Part shown: positions 26,261-34,563 of the stretch, in pieces
How positions within the stretch are numbered: position 1 is the stretch's first letter
Layout of the letters: each line of letters begins with the position of its first letter
Source: Emticicia sp. C21
GTDB taxonomy: Bacteria > Bacteroidota > Bacteroidia > Cytophagales > Spirosomataceae
DNA length: 64,000 nt
NCBI RefSeq assembly: GCF_003418935.1
Contig: NZ_QVMT01000005.1
Span: 279-64,278 of the forward strand
Direction of reading: 5' to 3'
Translations under genes and position numbers: made by a program
Notes under the pieces: generated by a model
What the model was told of the DNA's origin: nothing
The model's input: only the letters and a program-made list of their open reading frames with translations
Databases searched by the model: none

Positions 26261-29152
26261 CTATTGTGGACAACCCTCTATCTCTGCTCTGAATACAGAA
26301 CCCCCACTCACTAAAAACCCTGCTCCATTCTGAGGCATCAATATAATAGATTTAGCAGATTTGTAAATCACATTCGAATTATTCGAAATAATATTGGTGG
26401 CCGTAATAGGCTGATTACTTTGTTTCAGCAAATATTGTCCGTTGTAATCATCAGTCGAGCTAGCCAAAGTAAGGGTTTGATTACAGTCTGTCGTACAGGC
26501 ATTTATCAGCAGGTAATCTGATTCAATCCCCTCAACCCCATTCGATGATTCAATTCTTACTTTGTAATACTCACCTTTGGCAATATAAGATGGAATCACT
26601 CCATTGATAGTAGCGGTTGTAGTACTACTTGTAAGATTTCCTAAAGCAATTTTCTCCGAAAACGAACCGCTCGCATTCGAAATAAAGGCAGTATACATAA
26701 ACGAGCCTGTATTATTAGTTGTGAAATTGATAGCTATAGGAGCACCCAGACAAACCGGATTTGGTTTAGCATCAGCCATGATGTGTGGTGTAGCCTTGAT
26801 AATTCTTTTGGTAGCCACCACACTCCACCTTCCTCGCTCATCTTTCGCTCGTATCCAAAGCGAATGATCTCCATTAGATAAGGTGCCATAATTCAGGTTG
26901 AAATTAACCCCGGCTAATGTGGTTTGACCTGCTATGATCGGAATATTAATACCAGAACCAAATCCCGGGTCAGTATCCACAAAATACTCAGCTTTCACAA
27001 TAGCCGGAGTTAAGCTTGATATATTATCTAATTGCTTCATCAACGGCTCACTCCATTTACCTTGCTCATCTTTCGTACGGATATACAGATAATCTGTTGC
27101 ACCTGTCAGACTCGCTGTCGGGATATTGAAACTTATATTTGATAAAGTCGTCTGTCCTGCCGGAATTATTATGTTAGTACCCAATCCAAATCCAGGGTCA
27201 GTATTGATAAAATATTCAGCTTTCACAATGGCAGAGGCGGGAGGAGTCACAATATTATCTAATTGCTTCATCAATGGCTCACTCCATTTTCCTTTCTCAT
27301 CTTTAGTTCTGATATACAGATAATCTGTCCCACCTGTCAGGCTGCCTGAGGGAATCGTGAAGTTGACATTAGTGAGAGTTGTTTGTCCAACTGTGATAGG
27401 AATATTTACACCTAATCCAAAGCCCGGATCAGTATTGATAAAATATTCCGCCTTGACAATCGCCGATGCAGGAGGATTGACGATATTATCTAATTGCTTC
27501 ACTACTGGCTCACTCCATCTACCACTTTCATCTTTCGTCCGCACATACAGATAATCTGTCGCACCCGTGAGGCTGCCTGAAGGGATCGCAAAATTCACAT
27601 TCGTTAACGTCGTTTGTCCGGCTGTTACAGGAATGTTTATACCTAGTCCAAAGCCAGGATCGGTATTAATAAAGTATTCCGCTTTAACTATGGCAGGCGC
27701 AGGAGGAATCACAAGATTATCCAGTTGCTTTATGAAGACTTCGCTCCATTTACCACTTTCATCTTTAGACCTCACATACAAATAATCTGTCCCACCTGTC
27801 AGACTTCCTGAGGGAATCGTAAAATTTACATTCGTTAATGTCGTTTGTCCGGCTGTTACAGGAATATTCACTCCTAATCCAAAGCCGGGGTCAGTATTGA
27901 TGAAATATTCTGCTTTGACAATGGCCGATTGAGGGGGATTGACGAGATTATCCAATTGCTTCATTACTGGTTCACTCCATTTTCCTTTCTCATCCTTAGT
28001 TCGCACATACAGATAATCTGTTCCACCAGTCAGGCTGCTTGAAGGAATCGTGAAGTTGATATTCGTGAGAGTGGTTTGTCCGGTTGTTACAGGAATATTT
28101 ATACCCAGTCCAAAGCCAGGATCCGTATTAATAAAGTATTCCGCTTTAACTATGGCAGGTGTGGGAGGATTGACGATGTTATCCAATTGCTTTATTAATG
28201 GTTCACTCCATTTACCTTTCTCATCCTTTGTTCTGATATACAGATAATCAGTTCCACCTGCCAGGCTCCCTGATGGAATCGTGAAATTTACATTCGTCAG
28301 CGTCGTTTGTCCGGTTGTAATCGGAATGTTTACACCCAAGCCAAACCCAGGGTCAGTATTAATAAAGTATTCCGCTCTAACTATCGCAGGAGTCGAAGCA
28401 GTTACAATATTATCTAATTGTTTCATCAAAACCCCACTCCATTTGCCACTTTCATCCTTAGTTCTCACATATAGATAATCAGTACCTCCAGTTAGGCTCC
28501 CTGATGGAATCGTAAAGTTGACATTCGTCAAAGTTGTTTGTCCGGTTGTTACAGGAATATTTATACCCAGTCCAAAGCCGGGATCCGTATTAATAAAGTA
28601 TTCCGCTTTAACTATGGCAGGAGTTGGAGGGGTTAAAATATTATCCAGTTGCTTCATCACCGGCTCACTCCATTTACCACTTTCATCTTTGGTTCTGATA
28701 TACAAATAATCAGTACTGCCAGTCAGACTACCTGATGGAATTATGAAATTAACATTTGGTAAGCTTGTTTGTCCGGCTGTAATAGGAATATTTACACCCA
28801 AGCCAAAACCCGGGTCAGTATTGATAAAATACTCTGCTTTGACAATAGCCGGAATCGGAAGCGTTGTAGCACCTGAAATTGTTTTCTCAAAAACCGTACT
28901 CCATTTCCCATCATCAGCGCGAGCCCTTATATAAAGTTTATGTACCCCAGGTGATAAACTGCCAACAGGCACATTAAATTTAAGATTGCTTATCTGTTTT
29001 TGCAAAATTGGGCTAATCGGCACATTTGTCGCTAAACCTATGCCTGGGTCAGTATCCACAAAAAACTCTATTTTGTTAATATTCTGACCATAAGAATGGA
29101 TTGTGATTAAAATGCCCATCATTAGCCACCAAAGGCTAATTTTCTGATTCAT
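26261..29152 (-). CDS. secreted protein of ten 77-residue tandem repeats
   Basis: After a signal peptide (1-22, ending SYGQ) come ten repeats of about 77 residues: a divergent first copy (25-103), seven nearly identical copies from residue 104, and two that drift apart (to about 790). Each starts AEYFINTDPGFGLG and ends LYIRTKDESGKWSEP. The C-terminal 170 residues contain a bacterial Ig-like stretch (PNPVCLGAPIAINF) and the short beta segment SAKSIILMPQNGAGFLVSGG, also seen in other Bacteroidota secreted proteins. No type IX sorting domain is certain. It lies 11 bases after the beta-helix gene in the same operon. It may be an adhesin or scaffold, but the function is unknown. Confidence 0.85.
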   Translation of the reverse strand: MNQKISLWWLMMGILITIHSYGQNINKIEFFVDTDPGIGLATNVPISPILQKQISNLKFNVPVGSLSPGVHKLYIRARADDGKWSTVFEKTISGATTLPIPAIVKAEYFINTDPGFGLGVNIPITAGQTSLPNVNFIIPSGSLTGSTDYLYIRTKDESGKWSEPVMKQLDNILTPPTPAIVKAEYFINTDPGFGLGINIPVTTGQTTLTNVNFTIPSGSLTGGTDYLYVRTKDESGKWSGVLMKQLDNIVTASTPAIVRAEYFINTDPGFGLGVNIPITTGQTTLTNVNFTIPSGSLAGGTDYLYIRTKDEKGKWSEPLIKQLDNIVNPPTPAIVKAEYFINTDPGFGLGINIPVTTGQTTLTNINFTIPSSSLTGGTDYLYVRTKDEKGKWSEPVMKQLDNLVNPPQSAIVKAEYFINTDPGFGLGVNIPVTAGQTTLTNVNFTIPSGSLTGGTDYLYVRSKDESGKWSEVFIKQLDNLVIPPAPAIVKAEYFINTDPGFGLGINIPVTAGQTTLTNVNFAIPSGSLTGATDYLYVRTKDESGRWSEPVVKQLDNIVNPPASAIVKAEYFINTDPGFGLGVNIPITVGQTTLTNVNFTIPSGSLTGGTDYLYIRTKDEKGKWSEPLMKQLDNIVTPPASAIVKAEYFINTDPGFGLGTNIIIPAGQTTLSNISFNIPTASLTGATDYLYIRTKDEQGKWSEPLMKQLDNISSLTPAIVKAEYFVDTDPGFGSGINIPIIAGQTTLAGVNFNLNYGTLSNGDHSLWIRAKDERGRWSVVATKRIIKATPHIMADAKPNPVCLGAPIAINFTTNNTGSFMYTAFISNASGSFSEKIALGNLTSSTTTATINGVIPSYIAKGEYYKVRIESSNGVEGIESDYLLINACTTDCNQTLTLASSTDDYNGQYLLKQSNQPITATNIISNNSNVIYKSAKSIILMPQNGAGFLVSGGSVFRAEIEGCPQ
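26783..28843 (-). repeat. 231-bp coding tandem repeats
   Basis: DNA of the repeat protein repeats at 231 bp (77 codons) nine times after the divergent first unit. High nucleotide similarity shows in the recurring CAAAGCC(A/G)GG(A/G)TC(A/C)GTATT stretch. Copy number is expected to vary by recombination. Confidence 0.9.
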
Positions 29153-29163
29153 TTTATGAAAGT

Positions 29164-30162
29164 TTAGTTACGCTTGATACTGATAGTAATAGGTATATTG
29201 CCCCCGGATGGCGCTCCTTGAGTAAATGCAGTAATCATTGGAAATGGTGGGATACCTGATAAGACATAAGGTTTAGTTCCGGCAAAAACGCCGCAGTCTA
29301 TGCCGCCCACCCCTTTACCTTTTGCCGGAGAGCTGGCGTTTAGCACAAAATTATCATCTTCTAAATCATCAAATGTACGAGGTTCTGCTACCACAAAAAT
29401 TGTATTGGGTGTAGTGGTAAAGAAATTGTTATTAGCAGGAGTGCCATTACATCCTACACATACATTATTATAAACATTAACATTCAAATTAAACGATAAT
29501 TCAGGCGTACCATTCTGATAGATAATATTATTAAAGTAAATCGATGCATAATCGGCTCCGCCGAAAATAATATTATTCTTGATTATATTGTCATTGCCTA
29601 CTGTTTGAACCGACCCTAAAATAATATTATTATTAATTAATGAATTGTTAATTGATAATCCACTTTTTGAAATATTACCTACAAGAAAACAATTCGATAC
29701 AACAGAATTATTAAAGATACTATTACCTATCAATTCATTAAACATACAGAATTCTATATTTATCTCAGTAACAGCTGCTGATGTAGAGATATTAAAAAAA
29801 TTCCCATTATTGGTTCTAACCTCTATTCCAATTAATTTTGAGCCGCTTGAATTTGTGCCAAATGATACATTACTAACTCTGGCAGTCCGCTTATCGAAAG
29901 GAGTATTAGGATTTTTATTCAGTAGATAACCGGGCCCTACAACCACTAATCTTCTACTAAAAAACATACTTCCATAATTAATATCAGATGGTTCAATATA
30001 AATAGTATCCCCGTCAACCGCGGCTGTCTGAGCAGCAGTGAAATTAGAAAAAACCAAATTAGTAACCAGCGTTACTCCAGGGTTATTATTTACCCGGCGA
30101 ATAGTAGCGAATAGCTGTGAAACTGTTAACAGTAAGAACAGAAGTAAAAGGTTTTTTTTCAT
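29164..30162 (-). CDS. secreted right-handed beta-helix-like protein
   Basis: A signal peptide (MKKNLLLLFLLLTVSQLFA) precedes a 310-residue Asn/Ile/Phe-rich body with recurring short beta rungs (NNNIILGS, IKNNIIFGG, FNNIIYQNG), typical of parallel beta-helix proteins. The C-terminus has FVLNASSPAKGKG, the ending often found in Bacteroidota beta-helix and polysaccharide-lyase-like proteins. No catalytic residues are evident. It is the first gene of a two-gene unit with the tandem-repeat protein, suggesting a shared surface structure. Confidence 0.75.
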   Translation of the reverse strand: MKKNLLLLFLLLTVSQLFATIRRVNNNPGVTLVTNLVFSNFTAAQTAAVDGDTIYIEPSDINYGSMFFSRRLVVVGPGYLLNKNPNTPFDKRTARVSNVSFGTNSSGSKLIGIEVRTNNGNFFNISTSAAVTEINIEFCMFNELIGNSIFNNSVVSNCFLVGNISKSGLSINNSLINNNIILGSVQTVGNDNIIKNNIIFGGADYASIYFNNIIYQNGTPELSFNLNVNVYNNVCVGCNGTPANNNFFTTTPNTIFVVAEPRTFDDLEDDNFVLNASSPAKGKGVGGIDCGVFAGTKPYVLSGIPPFPMITAFTQGAPSGGNIPITISIKRN

Positions 30163-30456
30163 AGCATTAAATGATTAAATAAGATTTAGAAATGAGTTTT
30201 AGCTTCTAAAGAGCAGTCTTAATTACCGGATTTGAATATGGATGAATTCGGTTGCCATTTAGAAGACTTTAAGTCTAATCTAATTGAACATTCAAAAGTA
30301 GAGAGAGAATAGATTTGAAAAAACTACTAAATGTAGTAGGGTGAAGGGTATAGATTTATGTTAAAAATCCCTTGTAAATTAGCTTTTATTGCTGCTTTAC
30401 AAGGGATTTCTAATTTATGAGTATAGATTGGGAGTTATAATCTTCTTCTCAATCGG

Positions 30457-30583
30457 GGCCTTCGACTCCGCTCAGGGACCGATTTGCTAGTTCAATTGGT
30501 TACTAATTATATACAAGTATCATTTTAATTAGTTACTTCCTAATTATGCGCCAAGTCCGGCGGCTGAGCGGAGTCGAAGCCCG
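30457..30583. repeat. inverted CTTCGACTCCGCTCAG repeat pair
   Basis: GGGCCTTCGACTCCGCTCAGG at 30457-30477 and its inverted copy CTGAGCGGAGTCGAAGCCCG at 30564-30583 flank about 85 AT-rich bases, able to form a large stem. This sequence is a widespread dispersed repeat in Bacteroidota. The 439-base gap 30163-30601 has no ORF worth calling. Confidence 0.75.
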
Positions 30584-30601
30584 TGCGCCAGGAAATTCTT
30601 C

Positions 30602-32323
30602 TTACTTCAACTTCTCCAACTCCCCTTCAACAAATGCCATCAACTCAGCAATGTATTCTTTTGAAAAGTCGAATTTGATATTAGCGGCTTCGTAAATTTT
30701 GCCTATTGGCGCAGTATAACCCAATTTCAATGCATTCAGGTATCCTGCCAGGCCTTCTTTAGTATCTTGTTTATAGTTTCTCCAGACACTGATAGCTCCT
30801 AACTGTGCCATACCGTATTCGATATAATAGAATGGTAATTCAAAAACGTGTAGCTGGCGTTGCCATACATATTTTTTGAAACGCTCAAAACCTTTCCAGC
30901 TTGTCACTGAATCAGAGAATAGCTCAAAAATTTTCAACCATGCTTCCTGACGCTCTTCAATACTATGTGTAGGGTTCTCATAAATCCAGTGTTGGAATTT
31001 ATCAATGGTGGCGATCCACGGAAGCACTTCTAAAATATCTTCCAGATGGTCTACTTTAGCACGTTTCAGGTCTTCTTCATTATCAAAATAAGCATTCCAG
31101 TGTTCCATAGATATCAATTCCATCGACATAGAGGCCAATTCTGCCACCTCTGATGGCGTATTACGGAAAGCATTGATTGGTAAGTCTCTTGTTTCAAAAG
31201 AATGGATAGCGTGCCCGCCCTCATGTACCATTGTAACAACGTCTCTTAGATTTGAGGTCGCATTCATAAAAATAAATGGCACTCCAATTTCTTCTAAAGG
31301 ATAATTATATCCCCCCGGCGCTTTACCCACGCGTGATTCTACATCAAAGTGTCCCATTGTGCGCATAATCCGCATATAATTAGCTAATCGGGCATCTATG
31401 CTTGTAAAGCATTGAACTGTTTTATCCAATAGGTCTTCTCCACTGGCAAAAGGTTTTAAAGCAGGTTTACCATCTGTATCAACTTTTAAATCCCAGGGGC
31501 GTAACTCGTCTACTTTCAGTTTCTCTTTTCTTTCTTTAGCCATTTTATTGACCAATGGCACTACGGTTTCAGCAACAGCCTCATGGAAATTGAAGCAATC
31601 CTGAGGTGTATAATCAAAGCGGCCCATGGCGGCAAACATATAGTCACGGTAATTGGCAAAGCCTGCATTGATCCCCATCTGATGTCGCATGTCTCTCAAT
31701 TCATTGAACAGATTATCCAGTTTTTCATGCTCCTGATAACGGCGTTCTGAAATCTTTGTCCAGGCTTCTTCTCTGACTGCTCTATCCGGCGATAGCAAAT
31801 AATCACCTGCTTTTTGCAAGGTTATTTCTTCTCCATTAATATTGACAGTCATGCCCCCTGTTATCACCTGATACTCGGTTTGTTTAGTTTGTACCTGAGT
31901 AGCCAACGGAATATTCTCTTCGCGAAAAATCTCCACTGCCTTTTTCATGCCACGAACCGAAATATCAAAGCCTTTATCCTGCAACTCACTTAAATAAGGG
32001 CTTTCTAAGGCCTTTTTATTCAATTGGTCATCAAAAGCTGATGAGTTGGGTAAAATCTGTTCTACAAAAAAATGATAGTTTTTCTGTTTTTCTTCGCTGG
32101 CAGTATCGCAAGTCATTTTGATATAACGCCAGGCCATATTTTCTGAGAGATAGGACTCCAATTCGCTACGGTCGATAAACCATTGGCGCAAATCCTGCAC
32201 ATTATTGATGGGGCGATTTACCAGGTTTTCATATAAGGGTTGTACTTCTTCCCATGAAGTCAACAAAAACTCTTCTCCTATAAATTGACGGGGCTTTCTC
32301 TGAGGGATTACTATTTCTTCCAT
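30602..32323 (-). CDS. pepF: M3 family oligoendopeptidase
   Basis: This is a cytoplasmic zinc metallopeptidase of the thimet/PepF clan. The motif HEGGHAIHSF (HExxH) lies near residue 364 with the third ligand Glu in the following helix (PSEVAELASMSMELI). There is no signal peptide. The 573-residue length agrees with PepF-type peptidases in Bacteroidota. It should degrade short peptides. It is monocistronic, with a promoter box close upstream. Confidence 0.92.
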   Translation of the reverse strand: MEEIVIPQRKPRQFIGEEFLLTSWEEVQPLYENLVNRPINNVQDLRQWFIDRSELESYLSENMAWRYIKMTCDTASEEKQKNYHFFVEQILPNSSAFDDQLNKKALESPYLSELQDKGFDISVRGMKKAVEIFREENIPLATQVQTKQTEYQVITGGMTVNINGEEITLQKAGDYLLSPDRAVREEAWTKISERRYQEHEKLDNLFNELRDMRHQMGINAGFANYRDYMFAAMGRFDYTPQDCFNFHEAVAETVVPLVNKMAKERKEKLKVDELRPWDLKVDTDGKPALKPFASGEDLLDKTVQCFTSIDARLANYMRIMRTMGHFDVESRVGKAPGGYNYPLEEIGVPFIFMNATSNLRDVVTMVHEGGHAIHSFETRDLPINAFRNTPSEVAELASMSMELISMEHWNAYFDNEEDLKRAKVDHLEDILEVLPWIATIDKFQHWIYENPTHSIEERQEAWLKIFELFSDSVTSWKGFERFKKYVWQRQLHVFELPFYYIEYGMAQLGAISVWRNYKQDTKEGLAGYLNALKLGYTAPIGKIYEAANIKFDFSKEYIAELMAFVEGELEKLK

Positions 32324-32355
32324 AATTCTGTTTTTCTAAGCTTAAAAATGTAGCA

Positions 32356-32363
32356 CAAAGATA
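32356..32363 (-). promoter_or_regulatory. TAnnTTTG -7 element, candidate pepF promoter
   Basis: TATCTTTG on the minus strand lies 32 bases before the pepF ATG at 32323. Confidence 0.42.
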
Positions 32364-32524
32364 TATTTTTCTACAAACGTATAGCGAGTAAACTATTATA
32401 AATAACAATCGCCTGCTAATAAAGATTCGATTGTCTATGCTATTAAGCATTTTGCCTAATTTTTTATTTTTTTCTGCATAGTTTTTCCATTTTTCAATAC
32501 TTTCGTAAAAATATCTATTAAACT

Positions 32525-33244
32525 ATGAACAAAAAACCCTTACTACTTATTGTCAGCCTTATTGCGCTGATTATTGCCTGTCATAAAACTTTAACCCACA
32601 CACCCATTGCCGAAAAATACACCCTCAATTATGAGGTAAATCGTTCTGAAAAAGAAATAGAAGCCTATGAAAAAGCTGATGCTGCCATTGGTTTAGATAA
32701 CCTACAAGGGCAAACAATTTTCTACGGTAGTTCAAGCATTCGCCTCTGGAAAAGCCTGAAAGAAGATTTTGCGCCAATGTCTGTGATTAATCATGGTTTT
32801 GGAGGTTCTACATTTCCGGAAATGACTCATTATGCTGAACGCATGCTTGTACCTTATAAGCCTGAAAAGATTGTACTTTATTGTGAAAATGACCTTTTTG
32901 TAGGGAATAATAAAACGCCTGAACAAGTATTTGACGCCTTTGCAGAATTGGCAACCCTAATTCAGAATCGCCTGCCTAAAACTAAAGTTTATTATATTTC
33001 GATGAAACCATCTATTTCAAGAAAAGATAAATGGCAGCAGGTCGCTAAAGCAGATGCTTTAATTAAAGCCTATATAGATAAGCATAAAAACTTCACCTAT
33101 ATAGACATTGTACCTGTAATGTATCGCCCTAATGGTACTGTGAACGGAGAGTACTTTATTAAAGACAGCTTACACATGACTCCAAAAGGTTACGCGCAAT
33201 GGACTTCGGTTGTAAGACCTATTCTTCTTAAAAATCATAAATAA
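32525..33244 (+). CDS. SGNH/GDSL-type hydrolase lipoprotein
   Basis: A lipoprotein signal ends at C19 (ALIIAC). SGNH blocks are in order: YGSSSIRLWKSL with the nucleophilic Ser, GFGGSTFPEM with Gly, YCENDLF with Asn, and DSLHMTPKGYAQW with the Asp-His pair. The enzyme is probably a periplasmic or surface carbohydrate esterase. An acetyl-esterase of another family follows after 23 bases, so the two may deacylate the same polymer. Confidence 0.88.
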   Translation: MNKKPLLLIVSLIALIIACHKTLTHTPIAEKYTLNYEVNRSEKEIEAYEKADAAIGLDNLQGQTIFYGSSSIRLWKSLKEDFAPMSVINHGFGGSTFPEMTHYAERMLVPYKPEKIVLYCENDLFVGNNKTPEQVFDAFAELATLIQNRLPKTKVYYISMKPSISRKDKWQQVAKADALIKAYIDKHKNFTYIDIVPVMYRPNGTVNGEYFIKDSLHMTPKGYAQWTSVVRPILLKNHK

Positions 33245-33267
33245 CCTATATTCAACCTCTATTTAAC

Positions 33268-34563
33268 ATGAAAAAAAGTTTGCTCATTTTGTGTTTGAGC
33301 CTACTGGTGACCTGCACCTTTGCTCAACCGGCCGAAAGACTTATTAAAGTAATTGTTGCCCCTGAACATGACGACTGGACGTATAAAATAGGAGAACCCG
33401 TAAAGTTTTCAGTGATGGTATTGAAATATGGCAATCCGGTTAAAAATGCCAAAATCGTCTATCAGATTGGGCCTGAGAAATTTGAAACCAAAAAAGACAG
33501 CATAGTTTTAAAAGATGGCACTGTTAAATTAGATGGAGGTACCATGAACACCGCCGGATTTTTAAGATGCACCATAATAGCTAAAGTAGATGGCAAAGAA
33601 TATAGAAACCTGGCAACAGCTGCCTTTGAACCTGAGAAAATCCAACCTGCGGTAGAATTACCAACCGATTTTACCCAATTCTGGGATAAAGCCAAAGCAG
33701 ATTTAGCCAAAGTACCGATGGATGCCCAAATGACTTTGCTGCCGGAGCGTTGTACAGAAACAGTGAATGTGTATCATGTAAGCCTGCAAAACTACCGCGA
33801 ATATGGTACTGTACGTCTTTATGGTATTTTATGCGTGCCTAAAAAAGAAGGAAAATATCCTGCATTATTAAGAGTACCTGGAGCAGGTGTAAGACCTTAT
33901 GGCGGAGACATCAGAACTGCCGAAAAAGGCATTATCACTCTTGAAATAGGTATTCATGGCATTCCGGTTACAATGGATCCTTACGTATATACCAATTTAG
34001 GGGCAGGGCCTTTAAATGCTTACTGGACTTATAACCTTGATAACAGAGACCTATATTATTTCAAGCGTGTGTATTTAGGCTGCGTGAGAGCAAATGATTT
34101 TTTGGTAAGCCTGCCCCAATATGATGGAAAGAACTTAGCCGTTACAGGCGGTAGCCAGGGTGGCGCATTATCAATCGTTACAGCCGGACTTGACCCACGC
34201 GTGAAATGGACAGCACCAATTTATCCAGCGCTTTCTGATATGGTGGGCTATCTGAAAGGTCGTGCAGGTGGCTGGCCACATATTTTCGACAAAAACAATC
34301 CGCATAATAATACTGAAGCTAAAATCAAAACAGCTTCTTATTACGATGTAGTGAATTTTGCCAAGCAGGTAAAAATACCATGTTTCTACTCAATGGGCTT
34401 TAATGACGAAACCTGTCCACCAACATCAATGTGGGCTGTGTATAATGTGATTAATTCAAATAAGACTTTGAAACTATATCAGGAAACCGGACACTGGACC
34501 TTCCCTGAAGAAAACGAGATGGTAATGAACTGGTTATATGATAAATTATTAACAAATAAATGA
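33268..34563 (+). CDS. secreted acetylxylan-esterase-like (CE7) alpha/beta hydrolase
   Basis: A signal peptide ends at FAQ (residue 19). An N-terminal Ig-like region (30-120, PVKFSVMVLKYGNPVKNA) precedes an AXE1/CE7 domain. The nucleophile is in VTGGSQGGAL, the acid in GFNDETCPP and the His in ETGHWTFPEE. Family members deacetylate xylan and oligosaccharides. The gene is followed by comEC with a four-base ATGA overlap, which suggests co-translation though the functions seem unrelated. The SGNH hydrolase upstream is a plausible partner. Confidence 0.88.
   Translation: MKKSLLILCLSLLVTCTFAQPAERLIKVIVAPEHDDWTYKIGEPVKFSVMVLKYGNPVKNAKIVYQIGPEKFETKKDSIVLKDGTVKLDGGTMNTAGFLRCTIIAKVDGKEYRNLATAAFEPEKIQPAVELPTDFTQFWDKAKADLAKVPMDAQMTLLPERCTETVNVYHVSLQNYREYGTVRLYGILCVPKKEGKYPALLRVPGAGVRPYGGDIRTAEKGIITLEIGIHGIPVTMDPYVYTNLGAGPLNAYWTYNLDNRDLYYFKRVYLGCVRANDFLVSLPQYDGKNLAVTGGSQGGALSIVTAGLDPRVKWTAPIYPALSDMVGYLKGRAGGWPHIFDKNNPHNNTEAKIKTASYYDVVNFAKQVKIPCFYSMGFNDETCPPTSMWAVYNVINSNKTLKLYQETGHWTFPEENEMVMNWLYDKLLTNK

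Noticed and set aside
27126-28934. Series of 63-72-codon plus-strand frames with similar translations
   Set aside because: They are antisense shadows of the 231-bp repeats of the minus-strand repeat protein, which explains their mutual similarity.
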